Source: Ziziphus jujuba
Taxonomy: Eukaryota > Streptophyta > Magnoliopsida > Rosales > Rhamnaceae
Direction: 5' to 3'
DNA length: 64,000 bases
NCBI RefSeq assembly: GCF_031755915.1
Contig: NC_083386.1
Location: forward strand, 6,513,501 to 6,577,500
The notes under the pieces were generated by a model. It was not told the origin of the DNA. It was given only the letters and a program-made list of their open reading frames with translations, and did no database searches. The translations under genes and the position numbers were made by a program. Position 1 is the stretch's first letter. Each line of letters starts with the position of its first letter. Shown here piece after piece: positions 26,227 to 38,532 of the stretch.

Positions 26227-26712
26227 TGATGTAGGACAGATAGGAAAAGAAAGAAAATAGAAAAGAAATAGATAGGATTATAGTATCACACTAGATTGAT
26301 TTTAGAAATCACTCCCAAAACCCTAGGCATCACACCTAAGTTTGTTTTGCATCACACAAAACCAGAGAAAATAATCTCATAAAATTTTTGTAATATTGAT
26401 TAACTCCTCCAAGAATTACAAAGAACCCTATTTATATTAAAAATCATCTAATAACATTAGGAAACTAAAATAATAGGAAACCTAGTTAAATAAGGAAATT
26501 AATAACATTAAGAAATTGAAAATAATAGAAAACCTAATTAAATAATAAAATACTCTAATTAAAAATAGGAAACTAAATTAATCTACTAAAATCCTTGAAG
26601 ATCCCAAATAAGCCAATCTTGTCCTGGATCATGCAAAATTAATGTTTGGGCCTTAGAATCTGTTTTTCCTCTTCTCTGATAAGTTTTCAGAGGTTGTTTC
26701 CATCTTGCATCA
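26227..26712 (-). repeat. 5' LTR of the minus-strand chromovirus
   Basis: 486 bases, the right copy. It abuts the primer site on its left and the CATGA duplication on its right, where NOL exon 5 resumes. Confidence 0.93.
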
Positions 26713-27247
26713 CATGAGGTCTTCATCTGAAGCCTCTGCCAGTGGTTTATAACTATATGCATTTGATCCTGCATTATTAATCTGCATATTCTCAAGATGC
26801 AATCAGATATAATTGAACCTTCCGAAATTAGCACACAGTAAAACTTCAAAAATGAAAAGAACCACAAAGAGAATTGATCGAATGTAATGCAAATCAAATT
26901 CCAATTATGTTTTTTTCATGTAAATTGCATGTGTGTGTGTGTGCGCATTTTATGTGAAGGATAACCACACTGAATATCATTATCTACAAGAAAACATTTG
27001 GACATCCAGATTTTGGAATACATAAAATTATCTAAAGAAGACAAAATATCAGACATTAATACCCATATATCAATGTATATGAGGTTTATTTGTGCAAATG
27101 CAACTAAATCTTTCACATCCTGTCCTTCTCTAACGTCACATTGAGTACCCTGTAAAAAAGGTAATTACTGAGAAACAACAGTTTATATAACGAAGCAACA
27201 GCTAATCCAGTAGAGAATTATGAAGGAAAATTATGAAGAAGATAAAA

Positions 27248-27363
27248 TAGAAAGAAATATTTAACAAATATGAAAATAGGTACTTAAGGAGGTACCCACA
27301 CATGCTAGAAAGAAACATTTAACAAATATGAAAATAGATACTTAAAGAGGTACCTACACATGC
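27248..27363. repeat. 58-base tandem duplication across the exon 3 splice donor of NOL copy 2
   Basis: Units 27248-27305 and 27306-27363 both start TAGAAAGAAA and end with the minus-strand exon 3 end plus donor. NOL copy 1 has a single unit (about 48-105). Minus-strand exon 3 therefore meets two successive donors. The first follows a TAG codon and the second follows the normal TGG. Confidence 0.9.
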
Positions 27364-29034
27364 TGCTCCCCAAATTCTTGTCTAAGTTGTTGGACAGCTG
27401 ATTCCACACCATCTGCTGTGATATGATACGACAAAAGATTTTAAGCAATTACAGAAACCAACCATTTGGAAAACTCATGCTTAACTTCTCAAACCACAAT
27501 TTGTCCTTTCTGACAAGTACATTTGCAAATCTAGTCATCAATTTATATGACAGTGAGATTTCAAATAATAAGGACACAAGGTCAGTTCTCACCTGATCTT
27601 GAGCAGATTACAACATCGTCACCTGCTTTTAGAAACTCTTTGGCCAGAGCATATCCTATACCTGATTCAAATACGAGGAATAAAAATAAAGCTTAGAACA
27701 GAGCTTTTTGAATAAACAATCTCAATGCTAGTTGAGTGGATAATTCTGTAGCTAAACTTTTCCAAATTATAAATGAAATGTCAATTTTCCATTGCTTACA
27801 AAGATTCGTTTGAACTGAAAAATAGAAGGGGGGAAAAAAAAAAAAAGGCAATGAGAAGAGCTACATTACACAACAAGCAATATATGCTAGTATTAAACAA
27901 CAAGAAAAAAGAGGGAAAAAAGGCATTATCTTTTTCTAAACGAAAATAAAAAAAAGTACAGGACTTTCATATTAGTTCTAAACTTGACTTGTAAAATTTT
28001 TCCGGTGATGCGCAGCCAAGCCTAGTCTGTATCTCAGTAGCTTATCACGTCTAGACTAGATCCTTTCATGTACAAAGATACTCATTTCCAATGTTTCATT
28101 GAGATATCTAAGTACAGGCATATGGAATTGAAATGAAATTGCTAATGATTTTCCATAATCTGACTAACCACTACCAGAGCTAAAGTAATGTCTGTCTGGT
28201 ATCGATGTTGTCTGAAATCCCATGGTTGAAATGTCCTGTTTAACTGGTTCTTGACTGCTAGAAACGCTTCTGCTCATCTTTAATTTGGAAAAATAAATAT
28301 CCTCCTCGGAACAAAGACTTGTTGGATTCAATACAGAAGCAGAACCATCCCTTCTAACAAGGTCAATTGGAAAAAAAAAAAAAGAAAAAAAAAGAGTTTT
28401 TTAAAGCCTTTCAACCCTCCAAATACTCAATGAAAAAATAGAACTTTGACATAACTACTTATAACACAATCTGTTTATTCATGAGAATTGCTATAGAAAA
28501 CAGAGAGAAATTAAAAAACACATAACAATCAGAGTAGTGAAATTGTTTGTGCTAAATTCTCCTCAAACTTCTTATAGCAATTTGAAAACCTACAAAACAA
28601 TTAGTACTGGAATTTAGATATCAAATCACAGTAACAAAACCAGCAGAAACCAAAAGACTAATACAAAAAAAATTTGGAACTTCATGCAGCAACACAATTA
28701 GCAATGGAAAAACAATCCCAAAAGCCAAAAAATGAAAATGGAACCGCGGACCTTTGGTTGAACCGGTAATAAGAACATTGTACGGGGGCAACATAGGCTC
28801 TCTGTTGATGCTGGGTTTGGATTCGGACCTTACAGTCAGAGAACTGAAAACCCATTTGCCATACATGCTCATGAGACGGTGAGAAGGAGTTTGGGGGAAA
28901 GAAACAGTGGGAAAAGTGCAATGGTAGAGTGAATGACTGGTTTTGGAAGAGAGAAGAGGAAAGAAAGATGGGGAAGGAAGATGGAGGAGAGAAGAACTAT
29001 TCGTCGCCATTGTCGGAAGCACTGAAAGCTTCAC

Positions 29035-29732
29035 TCGAGACTGGAGAGCCTACCACCAACAGCCTTAGCACACAGAAAATACCAGCTGATAAACTATAAA
29101 CACGTGTCTCCACATTTCTTGCACGTACTTGCTAATCTGTTTAGTCCAAAATTACCTCATCTCATCCCTTCGATTTTTCGCACGTAACAAGGTAAAGATG
29201 ATAAGGGCATTTTGGAAATTTAAATGTTAAAGGGGTGTATGAAGCAGGTTTTAGCTGTTTACCTTTGATTGTAGGATATAAAACTTAAAATTTTGCTATG
29301 ATAGAGAAGGTTGTTTTCTTCAAAATTAATGGGCATTTCACCTGGATTATACATAATTTGAAATAACGTTTTTGTGAGTTACATTTGTTCTCAAATATAT
29401 ACTTATAAATTACCTGTATTCAAATAGCATATCACTATATTAGTGATATGAACATTTTCGTTCAACATAATATAACAGTATAAAAATGCATATAATTTTT
29501 TGCTTTCTCCTCAAAATGTCATGTGTCCATGTTACAATAACCCTTCATATCAACTTCATGAACCTTCCAATGAAAATTAATAAAATAAGAAAAAAAAAAC
29601 ATAGATATATAATATGCTAAACAGTCTTCAAAAAAAAAAAGTTTATTATAGCTAATAATTTTGATACATAAAAATTGGTAAAATAATAATAATAATAATA
29701 ATACACAATTTGCAAACACTTCCCATATATAA
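29035..29732. other. Intergenic spacer between NOL copy 2 and ankyrin gene B
   Basis: About 700 bases that align along their length with 1804-2525. Includes the former NOL promoter side (CACGTGTCTC-type segment near 29101) and AT-rich sequence with (AAT)n near 29682. No gene is seen. Confidence 0.7.
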
Positions 29733-30429
29733 TCAACTTGATGGCTTCCTATCGAGAATATTAGGTCCATAAGTAGAAAGGTAAATCTCAATAAGAAGAG
29801 GGAATTGCATTAAAACAAACAAAGAGACTGGAATACTAGCTAGAGAAATGATTAAAAACGCAGCCCAAGATTTCTTATCATCAAGCATCATGGAAACAAC
29901 AGCACAGAAAGATATCATCATTGCAGCAATGGATAGGAAAAGTGTGGCAAGACCAATCATGAGCTTCTTAGGCAAAGATTTGAGGAAATCATCTTCAGCA
30001 TATGTTGAAGTGAGGATTCCCAAGAACATTAAAACTGAAGTAGTGGAAGAGAAAAGTGAGATTGCATCTAATATGATGAAGAGCATGAATGTTTTCCCAT
30101 CAAGAAACTTTGGGTAACCAGTTTTTTCATCGTTCCCACAAGGAATAGTGAATGTTGCAGCAAACATGATTGTAACAATGAGTGCACCAACAACAGTACA
30201 TGAAGTTGCTGTCCCTTTCATCCATTTTTCTCTATCAGATAACAATTGTTTGTGTTCTCTTGTAAATAGTTGTCTTGGTGTCAAGAACTCTGAGTTTGTG
30301 TATCCATATGTCCATGGAGGTACAACTGACTCCACCGCCTATATATATTTGTTTATAATTAATTTAATTGATAGAAAACTGATATATGCATATACATATA
30401 TACACATATACATACATACATACATATAT

Positions 30430-31585
30430 ACCAGATATAGTTGCTTTGAAAGAGCGAATGTCAAGTTTGAAAAATGAATATGACTCATGCAGACAACAAA
30501 ATGAAGAGTGGATATCAAGTTTGAAAGAAAAATATGACTCACGGAGTCAACAAACTGAAGAAAAGATGTCAAAGTATAAAGAAGATATGAACCAAATGAG
30601 AAAGTTTATACTACAATTTATGGCACAGAACTCTTGCTCTGGTGATCGTACATCGTTTAGTAGATTTTGTTTTCCTCCACCTCCTCCATTAGCTTACTTG
30701 TTGATATTTTTTTATTTTTATTTTATTGTAGTAGATTTATAAATTTTAGTAACATATATATATGTTCATATTTACTATTAATGATAAGAACTATCTTATG
30801 AATATTTTTATAATATTTATGTTGATAAAAACAACTGGAAAAAATTACTGGGAAATAAAATTAAAATAAAATTTACAAAAATAAATTATTTGCAACATTT
30901 TTCAAAAAAATTTAAAAAAAAAAGGTTGGAAAGACCTTTGCCGATGGAAGCATACTTTTATCGGTAAAAACAATATTACTGTAAAAAATTTAATTGCTGA
31001 AAGACATTTACGACCAAAATACTTTTGTTGCTAAAATAACCTTTTCCAACGAATTCCACTTTTGATGGAAAATTAATTATTGCTGAAATATCTTTGTCGC
31101 TAAAATAACCTTTTCTGAAAATTAATTATTGCCGAAATACTTTCGTCGCTAAATAACCTTTACCGATGAATTCCTCTTTTGATGGCAAATTAATTGTTGC
31201 TGAGTAAGATTATTCCATCGCTAAAATAACCTTTGCGGACAAATTGACTTTTGACGGCAGATTAGTTATTGCCGACAAAAGATTTTGCAGTGATTATATA
31301 TTCACCAATAAAAAAATAGTTTTCCTTGTGCTATATTTTGTCGCCAAAATCTTTTACCAACAATTTGAAACTTGATGGAAATAGTTTTTGGCATGACAAT
31401 TGAATTTTTGTTGGCAAAAGTTCTAGCTAGGAAAAATTAAAAATTTCTCAGTAATTACAATCACAGAGGGGGAATAGGCGATGAAACTGCAACGGATTTT
31501 TTTCATTGGTAAAACATTTACTGATGAATTTTATATTTTTTCTGACAATATTGTTATGTCAGTAAAATGTGAATTTCTTGTAGTG
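30430..31585 (+). mobile_element. CACTA (En/Spm-like) transposon fragment, 3' end preserved
   Basis: The right end reads GAATTTCTTGTAGTG at 31571-31585, the inverse of the CACTACAAGAAA terminus typical of plant CACTA elements. Inside it lie an open stretch at about 30440-30630, whose coiled-coil product (SLKEKYDSRSQQTEEKMSKY, then QMRKFILQFMAQN) resembles the C-terminal part of CACTA transposase-type proteins, and a set of subterminal repeats. The segment is absent from the matching intron of gene A and from the flank of gene C. No left terminus is seen, so the element is truncated on that side and its start is approximate. Confidence 0.75.
31020..31285 (+). repeat. Subterminal repeats of the CACTA fragment
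   Basis: About four imperfect units of 45-70 bases, each built on GTCGCTAAAATAACCTTTxCC, GACGAATTxxCTTTTGATGG and AAATTAATTATTGCCGA. Such arrays near CACTA ends bind transposase in known elements. Similar sequence continues weakly to about 31430. Confidence 0.75.
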
Positions 31586-34500
31586 TAATATCAAATGTTA
31601 GAGCAAAAACATATAATTAGAAACTTTATTTTAACCCTACATGATTCGGGGACATTGCACTTGGGCAACATTAAGTTTCAATTGTTATATATATTATAGT
31701 CTATTCATTTTTTTTTTTGGTTAAGGATGTTAATGGTTAAAGGGTACTAAAATAAAAATAAAATTAAACTAATAGAGAATTTAAATTACAATGAAATTAA
31801 AGCTAGAGTCTAGAGGGACTAAATAATGACACTGTTATTTATGTGTGATGGCGACTAATGCTAGTCAAAATATCTAGTTGTTCCAAAATGCAATAAATTT
31901 TAATTTGAGAATCTAAATTTAAAAATGCATAAATTTAATTTTTTCAAATTAAAGGACACTAAAATATAATTGATTTTTATTTGAATTAACCAATTACTAA
32001 TTAATGGTTGTTGTTTTTATAAGGACAAGTTAATAATAAGTTAAGCTATTATTTTATTAGACAATGACTTTAAAGTTTAGATTTTTGCTAAAGGAAATAA
32101 TAGTCTTCCCACTAGATTCTGTCCTTAGAAATACATGGTTATATTAACTATATTTTAAAACATACATCTAAAGAAATTAATATATATATATATATATATA
32201 TGTAACACCCCATCCCGAAGTATATCGGAATTTCTAAAATTTGACCAAGGTTGATCGGGTTTGACCGTCATTGACCAAGAATAGGTTAAATGTTGACTTT
32301 TTGTTCTTGATGAAATTTCACATTGACTGAGGTACTGTTAAAAATTACATGTTATCACGAGTCCATAGACTAGTAGCACGTTGAAAACGGAGCTACGGAT
32401 TGAAAGTTGTGAGAAAAACAAGTTGAGGTCCAAACTGTCTAAGGGGTGCCGGAATTGACTTTTTGTTCATGCAAAGTTGAGCTTTGAGTCATGCATGGTT
32501 GTGAAGTACTCGTCGATACGAGTTCATAGACTAGCGACACGCTTAAATTGGACATCTGGTTAAAAAGTTATGGACATGCAAAGTTTTCCGAATACAATAC
32601 TATTTTAATATATTTTAACTTGAGTGAACAGTGTGTGCCATGTGTTTTATTTTCCACCAATCCCATGAATGAACAGTATCACCCACGGGTGGCTTTTATT
32701 TTGGCCAAAACACGTGAGCCGGGGAAGGAGAGAGAAAGAGGGGAGGGGGGAGAGAGAGAGAAACCCAACCAGCCAACCGCCGTTCATCCATTTCTGACCA
32801 CCAGAACAGTACACGCGCTACCCCACCTTGATGCCCACCTGAAAACCGGCCGACTAGCCAAAAACCACGGCCAACCGACCGCCGACGCGCCCGGATAGAG
32901 ACTTTTTTTGGCGGCGGTGCCAATTACTTCAAACCCATATTTCTCTCCATTCCGACCTTTGTTTGCCTCACCGCTAGTCCCGTTGAGTCACCCATTTCCC
33001 GATCTACTTTCCCACCAAAAATCACGACTAGTGGCCACCGGATGCGCCGCCGACGGTGACGGGTTCCGGTGACCACGACGGCTCATCGGGAAATCGACTT
33101 TCCGGTGAGTTTCCAGTTGCACCGCCCATCCTTTCCCACTAATTCTGACCATTTGAACCCAAATCCAGTGTCCACTTTCCTCAATTCTTAACGGATTATG
33201 AGAATTGAATGCCTAAAATCCAAGAGCTTTCCGGCAAGATTTCGGCCACCTCAGGTCCGATCTCTGGGAAGTAAGACCAGATTCGTAATCCTTGTTCCAC
33301 AAACTTCGATTCGGTATATTAATCATAAATTTTGGTTAATGTTTGTGTTAAACCCCCTGGATACTGGGTATTATTTATCCGAATAAAATATTAATTTATT
33401 TGAGTTGTATAATATTGTTGTTCTAGGAGCACGTGTGAGTCGTGGAATTGATCCCATGGAGAATCTTGGTTGGATTGCGTGCTCGATGTGAGTGACCCAC
33501 CTTCAAAACTATTTTGGGGACTATTAAAAATATATATTTTGTGTTATTTGAAATTATGAAAAATAAATGTGTTTGATATTGTGAGGAATTGATATTTAAA
33601 ATTTATAATGTCAAATTATGATTGATTAATGTATGTATTGTCACCGAACTATATTTTGGGATTGTGAAAAAAAAAAAATATATATATATATATATACATA
33701 TGGTGCTAATTGAATTTATGAAAAATGTGCTATATATGTTTAATATTTAAGAAATTGTTATTTGAGCTTATGATGATGATTTATGTTGACTTAGTGCATG
33801 TATTGCATCAAAAATTATATTTTGGGTTTTTAAATAAATTATGTTTTAAATTGTTATTAAATTTATTTTTGAATTTATGATGCCAAAAGTTTATTAATTT
33901 AAGCATATATTGCATGGAAATCATATATTTGGTTTTAAAGAAGTTATGGATTTAAATTATGATCGATTATTGTTAAATTTATATTATGGAATTTATTGCA
34001 TATAATAAATGTACTTATACGGATTTAAGCAAATATGAAATTTATGTGATTTTGATACAAATTGATTTTAAGATTTTGAGGAAAATAATTGTATTAAAGT
34101 ATTGAGTTCAAAATCCGTATTTATATGTTTGATTATTTATAGATAAGGTTTTCATGGTGTTGAAAATTATTATATTTAAATGGATTGATTTGAATTGATG
34201 AATTTTAAAGTGATGGATTTATGTTGAGGATTAAAGAAAAAACGTGGGATTGTGAATTTGAAAAATGGTATGATTCCCACGGTGAGTTTTGGAAAAATGG
34301 TTATTTTTAAAAATAATATGGTTATTTGTTTTAGACGCACTCATACAGTACTGGTGTTCTGTACTGTGTATGTGGATGAGCGCACAAGTTATAATGTCTC
34401 CCGTGAGTTGCCATCGGACCGAGGGCATGCAAGTTTGATATTGGCCATAAGCCGTCCCCCCCATGGCCGGGATGATGGTTTAAGCAGCGGCGCTGTTGGG

Positions 34501-35579
34501 ACGCCGAAGCGACTGTATGCAAGTTTATCACTTTAACCTCCTGCCAGATGGTGCTCGGGACGCTGGGTATCACAGGGCATCACTGGTATATAGTGTGGTG
34601 TTTCAAGTATTATTTTTCAGATATAAATTTCAAATCTTAAAGTTTTAAAGTAGCATTTAAATTAAATGTATTTAATTTGTTTTATCATCTATTTCCAATT
34701 AGTATTTTCTAAAATGTATTTATTCATATTTTATGTCATTTATTTTAAATTAATGTTTTTAAAATGCATCTTGCCATAAAAATATTATATAGGTTGGTTG
34801 AATATTTCAAAATGAATATTATAGTATTTTTCTACCACTTATTTTATATGATTGTTTGTAATTATTTAAATTATATTTTTGAACTGTTTATTTTGATTTA
34901 TTAAATCAAATTTTATGAATTATATATTGAATTTTACTTTTATGTTATATTTCTTTAATGCAAGTATTCTAAATTTATTTTATTATATTTTATTCGTATT
35001 TGGATTATTTAAATTTTTATTAAATTAATTATTCCTTGATTTCTGGGGCATAAAATATTGGGTTTTGCGAAAATATTTTAAAAGGGAAACTTTTCCAACA
35101 GAGTGAATGGTGAGGGTTTTGAGAGAAAATATTATTTCCAATTAATTATTAATTATTTATTTATTTATTCTTAATTAATCAAGTGTACTATAATTATTAT
35201 TACTATTATAATTGTATATTAGATTGGATTACTCACTGAGATGATTAGCATATCATATTTTTAAATTCCGTTCCCCTAGGTACAAGGATTGGTAGACGTT
35301 CGTCCGGAGCAAGCTTAATTTTCGTTGCTGTCGTATTGCGAGGAGTTCTCTTTATTTTCATTTATTTCTATTGTAATATTTCTTTCATCCTTGTTGTATA
35401 ACTTCCATACTTAATTGTACTCTATGAAGCTCTGTATACTGTCTTAGACATTTATTTATTAGTTATGCCCTGATTTCTTATTATTCATTTGAAGTGCTGC
35501 AAATTTGTGGAATTAAATTGTAGTAATGTGGGAGGAATAAGGTGGTGTATATAGAAGTGTGTTTTCAGTGCAGGAAAAT

Positions 35580-38390
35580 TATAACACCCCGTCCCAAACC
35601 ATGTCGGAATTTTTGCACGTTGATCGAGGTTGACCATTGACCTAGTGGGTCAAAAGTTTTCCAGCTGAAATTTCTAGTTGACCATGGTACCTTGGCGAAG
35701 TGCATGATGCCCCGAGTTCGTAGACTAGTAGCACGTCGAAAACGGAGCTACGGTTTGAAAGTTATAGGCAAAACAAATCGAGGTGTAAACTGTCCAAAAG
35801 GTGCCGGGAGTTGACTTTTTATAGTTGTATAATTTTGTTTTGACTTTTGTATGGTTGTAAAGTACTCGTCGATACGAGTTCATAGACTAGCGGCACGCTT
35901 AAATTGGACATCTGGTTAAAAAGTTATGGACATGTGAAGTTTTCCGGATACTGTAATATTTTACTATATCTGGCTTAAGTGCACAGTGACGCCACATGTC
36001 GACACCTGAGTGGTCCATGTGGGTGAACAGTGTCACCCACGGTGGCTTTTATTTGGCAAAAACGACGGGGAAGGAGAGAGAAAGAGAGAGAGGAGAGAGA
36101 GAGGGAGAGAGAGAATCGCCGGCCACTGGAGTTGTCAAATTTTTCGGCCGATTCTTGCTACACGCATCGGCCAGACGGGAGCGCCTCCCCATTCCCAGCC
36201 GAACCCAAAATCTCACGGCCAACCGACCGGCGATGCGCCCGGATCGAGGCTTTTTCTGGTGGGGGCGCCGAATCCTTCAATCGTCGAGATCTCCACATTC
36301 CGGCTCCGTTCTTGTCACCGCTGGTACCGTTGGAACCCTCTCCCTTCAAGCTACAAAACCTCCAAAAATCTTGGCCATCAGGCACCGCACGCGCCGCCAG
36401 CGGCGACGGTTGCCGGTGACCGCGACGGCTCGCCGGAGAAATCCCTGTTCTGGCGAGTACCCAATCCCGTCTCTGGTCCCTCTCTACTAATTCCAACCCC
36501 CTAAATCCAAATCCGGCGTCCTTTTCCTCCAATTCGCGATGGTTTGAGAGAATCGAAGAGTTGAATCCCGAAAGCTTTCCGGCGAGATTCTGGCCACCTC
36601 AGGTCTGATCTCTGGGAAGTAAGACCAGATTCGTGATCCTCGTCACTCAAGCTTCAATTCGGTATATTACTCGTCAATTTTGGTTGTCGTTTGTGTTCGT
36701 TCCCCGGGTACCCATTTAGGAGTTACCCGATTAAAATATTAATATAATTGGTTTGGTGTATTGTGGATGTTTTAGGTATACGTGTGGGTAGTGAAGTGGA
36801 TCCTGCAGAGGATCTTGATTGATATACGTGCTTAAGGTGAGTGACCCACCTTGAAAAAATATTTTGGGGTAATTAATTATATTTAATTGATGTTAAATTT
36901 ATATCTGGAATTATGCTCATGTGGTGAAATTTAATTATAATTGAGGAAAGTTATTATTTTGTAAGTACGTATATGTTTGTTGGTGCTAAATGGAATTTGG
37001 GTTATTCAAAAACCCCGATTTTTATTATGGTGATTTAATTGTATTTATTACACATGAGCAAAGTATTTTCATTAATTAATTGTAATTGGATTTTAATATT
37101 ATTTTTGGGCATAATTGGTGGTTTAAATTTTATAATTATGCCCGTAGAATATTATTTGTTGAACCTCGTGTTACGAGAAAAATTATTTTTATATTGTTAT
37201 CGATGGTTTCGTACTAGAAATGTTAAAGGAAAATGTGGGATGGTGAATTTGAAAACTGGTATATTTCTCACGGTAATTTTTGAAAAATCGGTACGGTAAT
37301 AATAAGAAATTTAATAATTATTTTAGAAGCACTCGTACAGTATTGGTGTTCTGGTTGTATATGTGGATTAGCGCGCAAGTTATTATATCTTCCGTGAGTT
37401 ACCATTGGACCGAGGGCAGGCAAGTTTTATATAGTGCACATAGCCCCCCCCCCCTCCGTGGCCGGGATGACGGTTTCAGCAGCGGTACTGTCGGGACGCC
37501 GAGGTACCGTATGCAAGTTTCTCTCTTTAATCTTCCCGGCAGTTGGTGCTCGGGACGCTGGGTATCGGAGGGCATCACTGGTATATGGTGTGGTGCGCCA
37601 AGTATAAATTTTTGGATAGAAATTTCAAACCCTAAAGTGTTCAAAAATTATTTATTATATTTTATTACATTTTATTTATAATTGGGTTATTTAATTATTA
37701 TTTATTAAATTAATTGATCCCTTGGTTTTCGAAAAATATGAATAACGGGTTTTGTGAAAATGTTTTAAAAAGGGAACATTTCCAACAGAGTGAATAGTGA
37801 GGGTTTTGAGAGAAATTATTACTTTCAATTGTTTATTATTTATTTATCTATTTAATTGTTGGTATTAATTAAATTCCTTTATTTTTTATATTATTAATAT
37901 TAAAAGTGTTCAGTAGATAGGGTCACTCACTGAGATGATTAGCATCTCACGTTTTTAAATTCCGTTCCCTTAGGTGAAAGGGGGTGGTAGACGTTCTTCC
38001 GAAGCGAACCTAATCTTCGTTGCTGTTGTAGTTCGAGATGTACCTATGTCTTCATTTATTTCAGTTGTAATATTTCTTTCATCCTTGTTGTATTCTATGC
38101 TTAATAGTATTTCAGGAAGCTCTGTATACTGTCTTGGACACTTTTGTATTAATTATGCACTGGATTACTGTTATTCTTTTGAAGTGCTGTAAATTTGTGG
38201 AATCAATTTGTAGTATTGTGGGAGGAATAAGGGGATGAATATAGAAGTGTGTTTTCAGTGCAGGAAATTGTGGTAAGTCTAACCCTTAGGGGAGGTTTTG
38301 CCGGATTTTCCATTGGAAGGTCTGGTAGGGTTTCCTTGGGATCAGGGCTTATCTAGGGTTCCGGTGAAGAATTTTGTACGGGTCCTGACA
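35580..38390 (+). repeat. 5' LTR of the Tekay element
   Basis: 2811 bases, TATAACACCCC to GGGTCCTGACA; the first dinucleotide has changed from TG. Differs from the 3' LTR by numerous substitutions and several small indels. Contains a purine-rich (GA)n tract at about 36072-36113 and a GC-rich island at about 36115-36540. Confidence 0.9.
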
Positions 38391-38392
38391 GT

Positions 38393-38404
38393 TGGTATCA
38401 GAGC
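38393..38404 (+). other. Primer-binding site of the Tekay element
   Basis: TGGTATCAGAGC, two bases after the 5' LTR, complementary to the 3' end of initiator Met tRNA. Confidence 0.92.
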
Positions 38405-38532
38405 ATAGGTTCCTATAATCCTAAGGGACTATGCATGGCTGTACAGCCCATCCGTAAATTTCTCCCTTTTTGTAATCGTGCTTAAGTGTCTTTGTTTCTA
38501 AACTCTTGTTTGTTTCTTCAGAATTTGCTTCG

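Larger units (their letters stand above)
20978..26712 (-). mobile_element. Complete chromovirus (Ty3/gypsy) with chromodomain, minus strand, inserted in NOL copy 2
   Basis: Two 486-base LTRs (20978-21463 and 26227-26712) flank gag-pol remnants. Termini are TGATG...CATCA and the target duplication is CATGA (20973-20977 and 26713-26717). On the minus strand the 5' LTR is the right-hand one. It is followed by a primer site matching initiator Met tRNA (26223-26208), then gag, zinc knuckle, protease, RT, RNase H, integrase and a C-terminal chromodomain, and a polypurine tract at 21473-21464. By eye the LTRs differ at about 14 of 486 sites. Pol is in a single frame but has several stop codons, so the copy is dead. 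The short LTRs and chromodomain suit the Galadriel or Reina side of the chromoviruses; the clade is not certain. Confidence 0.93.
15418..29034 (-). pseudogene. NOL: NOL copy 2, chlorophyll b reductase pseudogene broken by point lesions and two LTR insertions
   Basis: All parts of NOL can be followed on the minus strand: exon 1 29034-28752, exon 2 27661-27593, exon 3 27412-27354, exon 4 27149-27063, exon 5 26781-26714, exon 6 about 20744-20695, exon 7 20608-20522, exon 8 20044-19987, exon 9 19884-19835, exon 10 about 19572-19520, exon 11 about 19455-19410, then exons near 15710-15600 and 15472-15418 (ending RRSRYVLED and a stop). Lesions: Trp to TAG at 27356-27354; one extra base near 20579-20581; one missing base near 19880; Arg to TGA at 15685-15683 followed by a frameshift; apparently altered splice acceptors at exons 6 and 10. 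A chromovirus sits at the exon 5 border and a solo LTR in a late intron. It cannot make a full reductase. Confidence 0.92.

Noticed and set aside
30980..31430. Regularly spaced repeats that could suggest a CRISPR-like or satellite array
   Set aside because: Units are imperfect, of varied length and lie at the end of a CACTA element in plant DNA; they fit subterminal transposon repeats.
35996..36532. Overlapping open frames of 120-160 codons on both strands in the Tekay 5' LTR (and 51787-52324 in the 3' LTR)
   Set aside because: Several frames are open at once because the block is GC-rich and stop-poor. Products are low-complexity Arg/Glu-rich or Pro-rich and match no family I know. The frame is not kept in the older LTRs.
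38393..38404. tRNA-like sequences at the primer sites (also 43907 and 26208)
   Set aside because: They are 12-16 base complements of the Met tRNA 3' end next to LTRs, not tRNA genes; I saw no complete tRNA or rRNA gene in the window.
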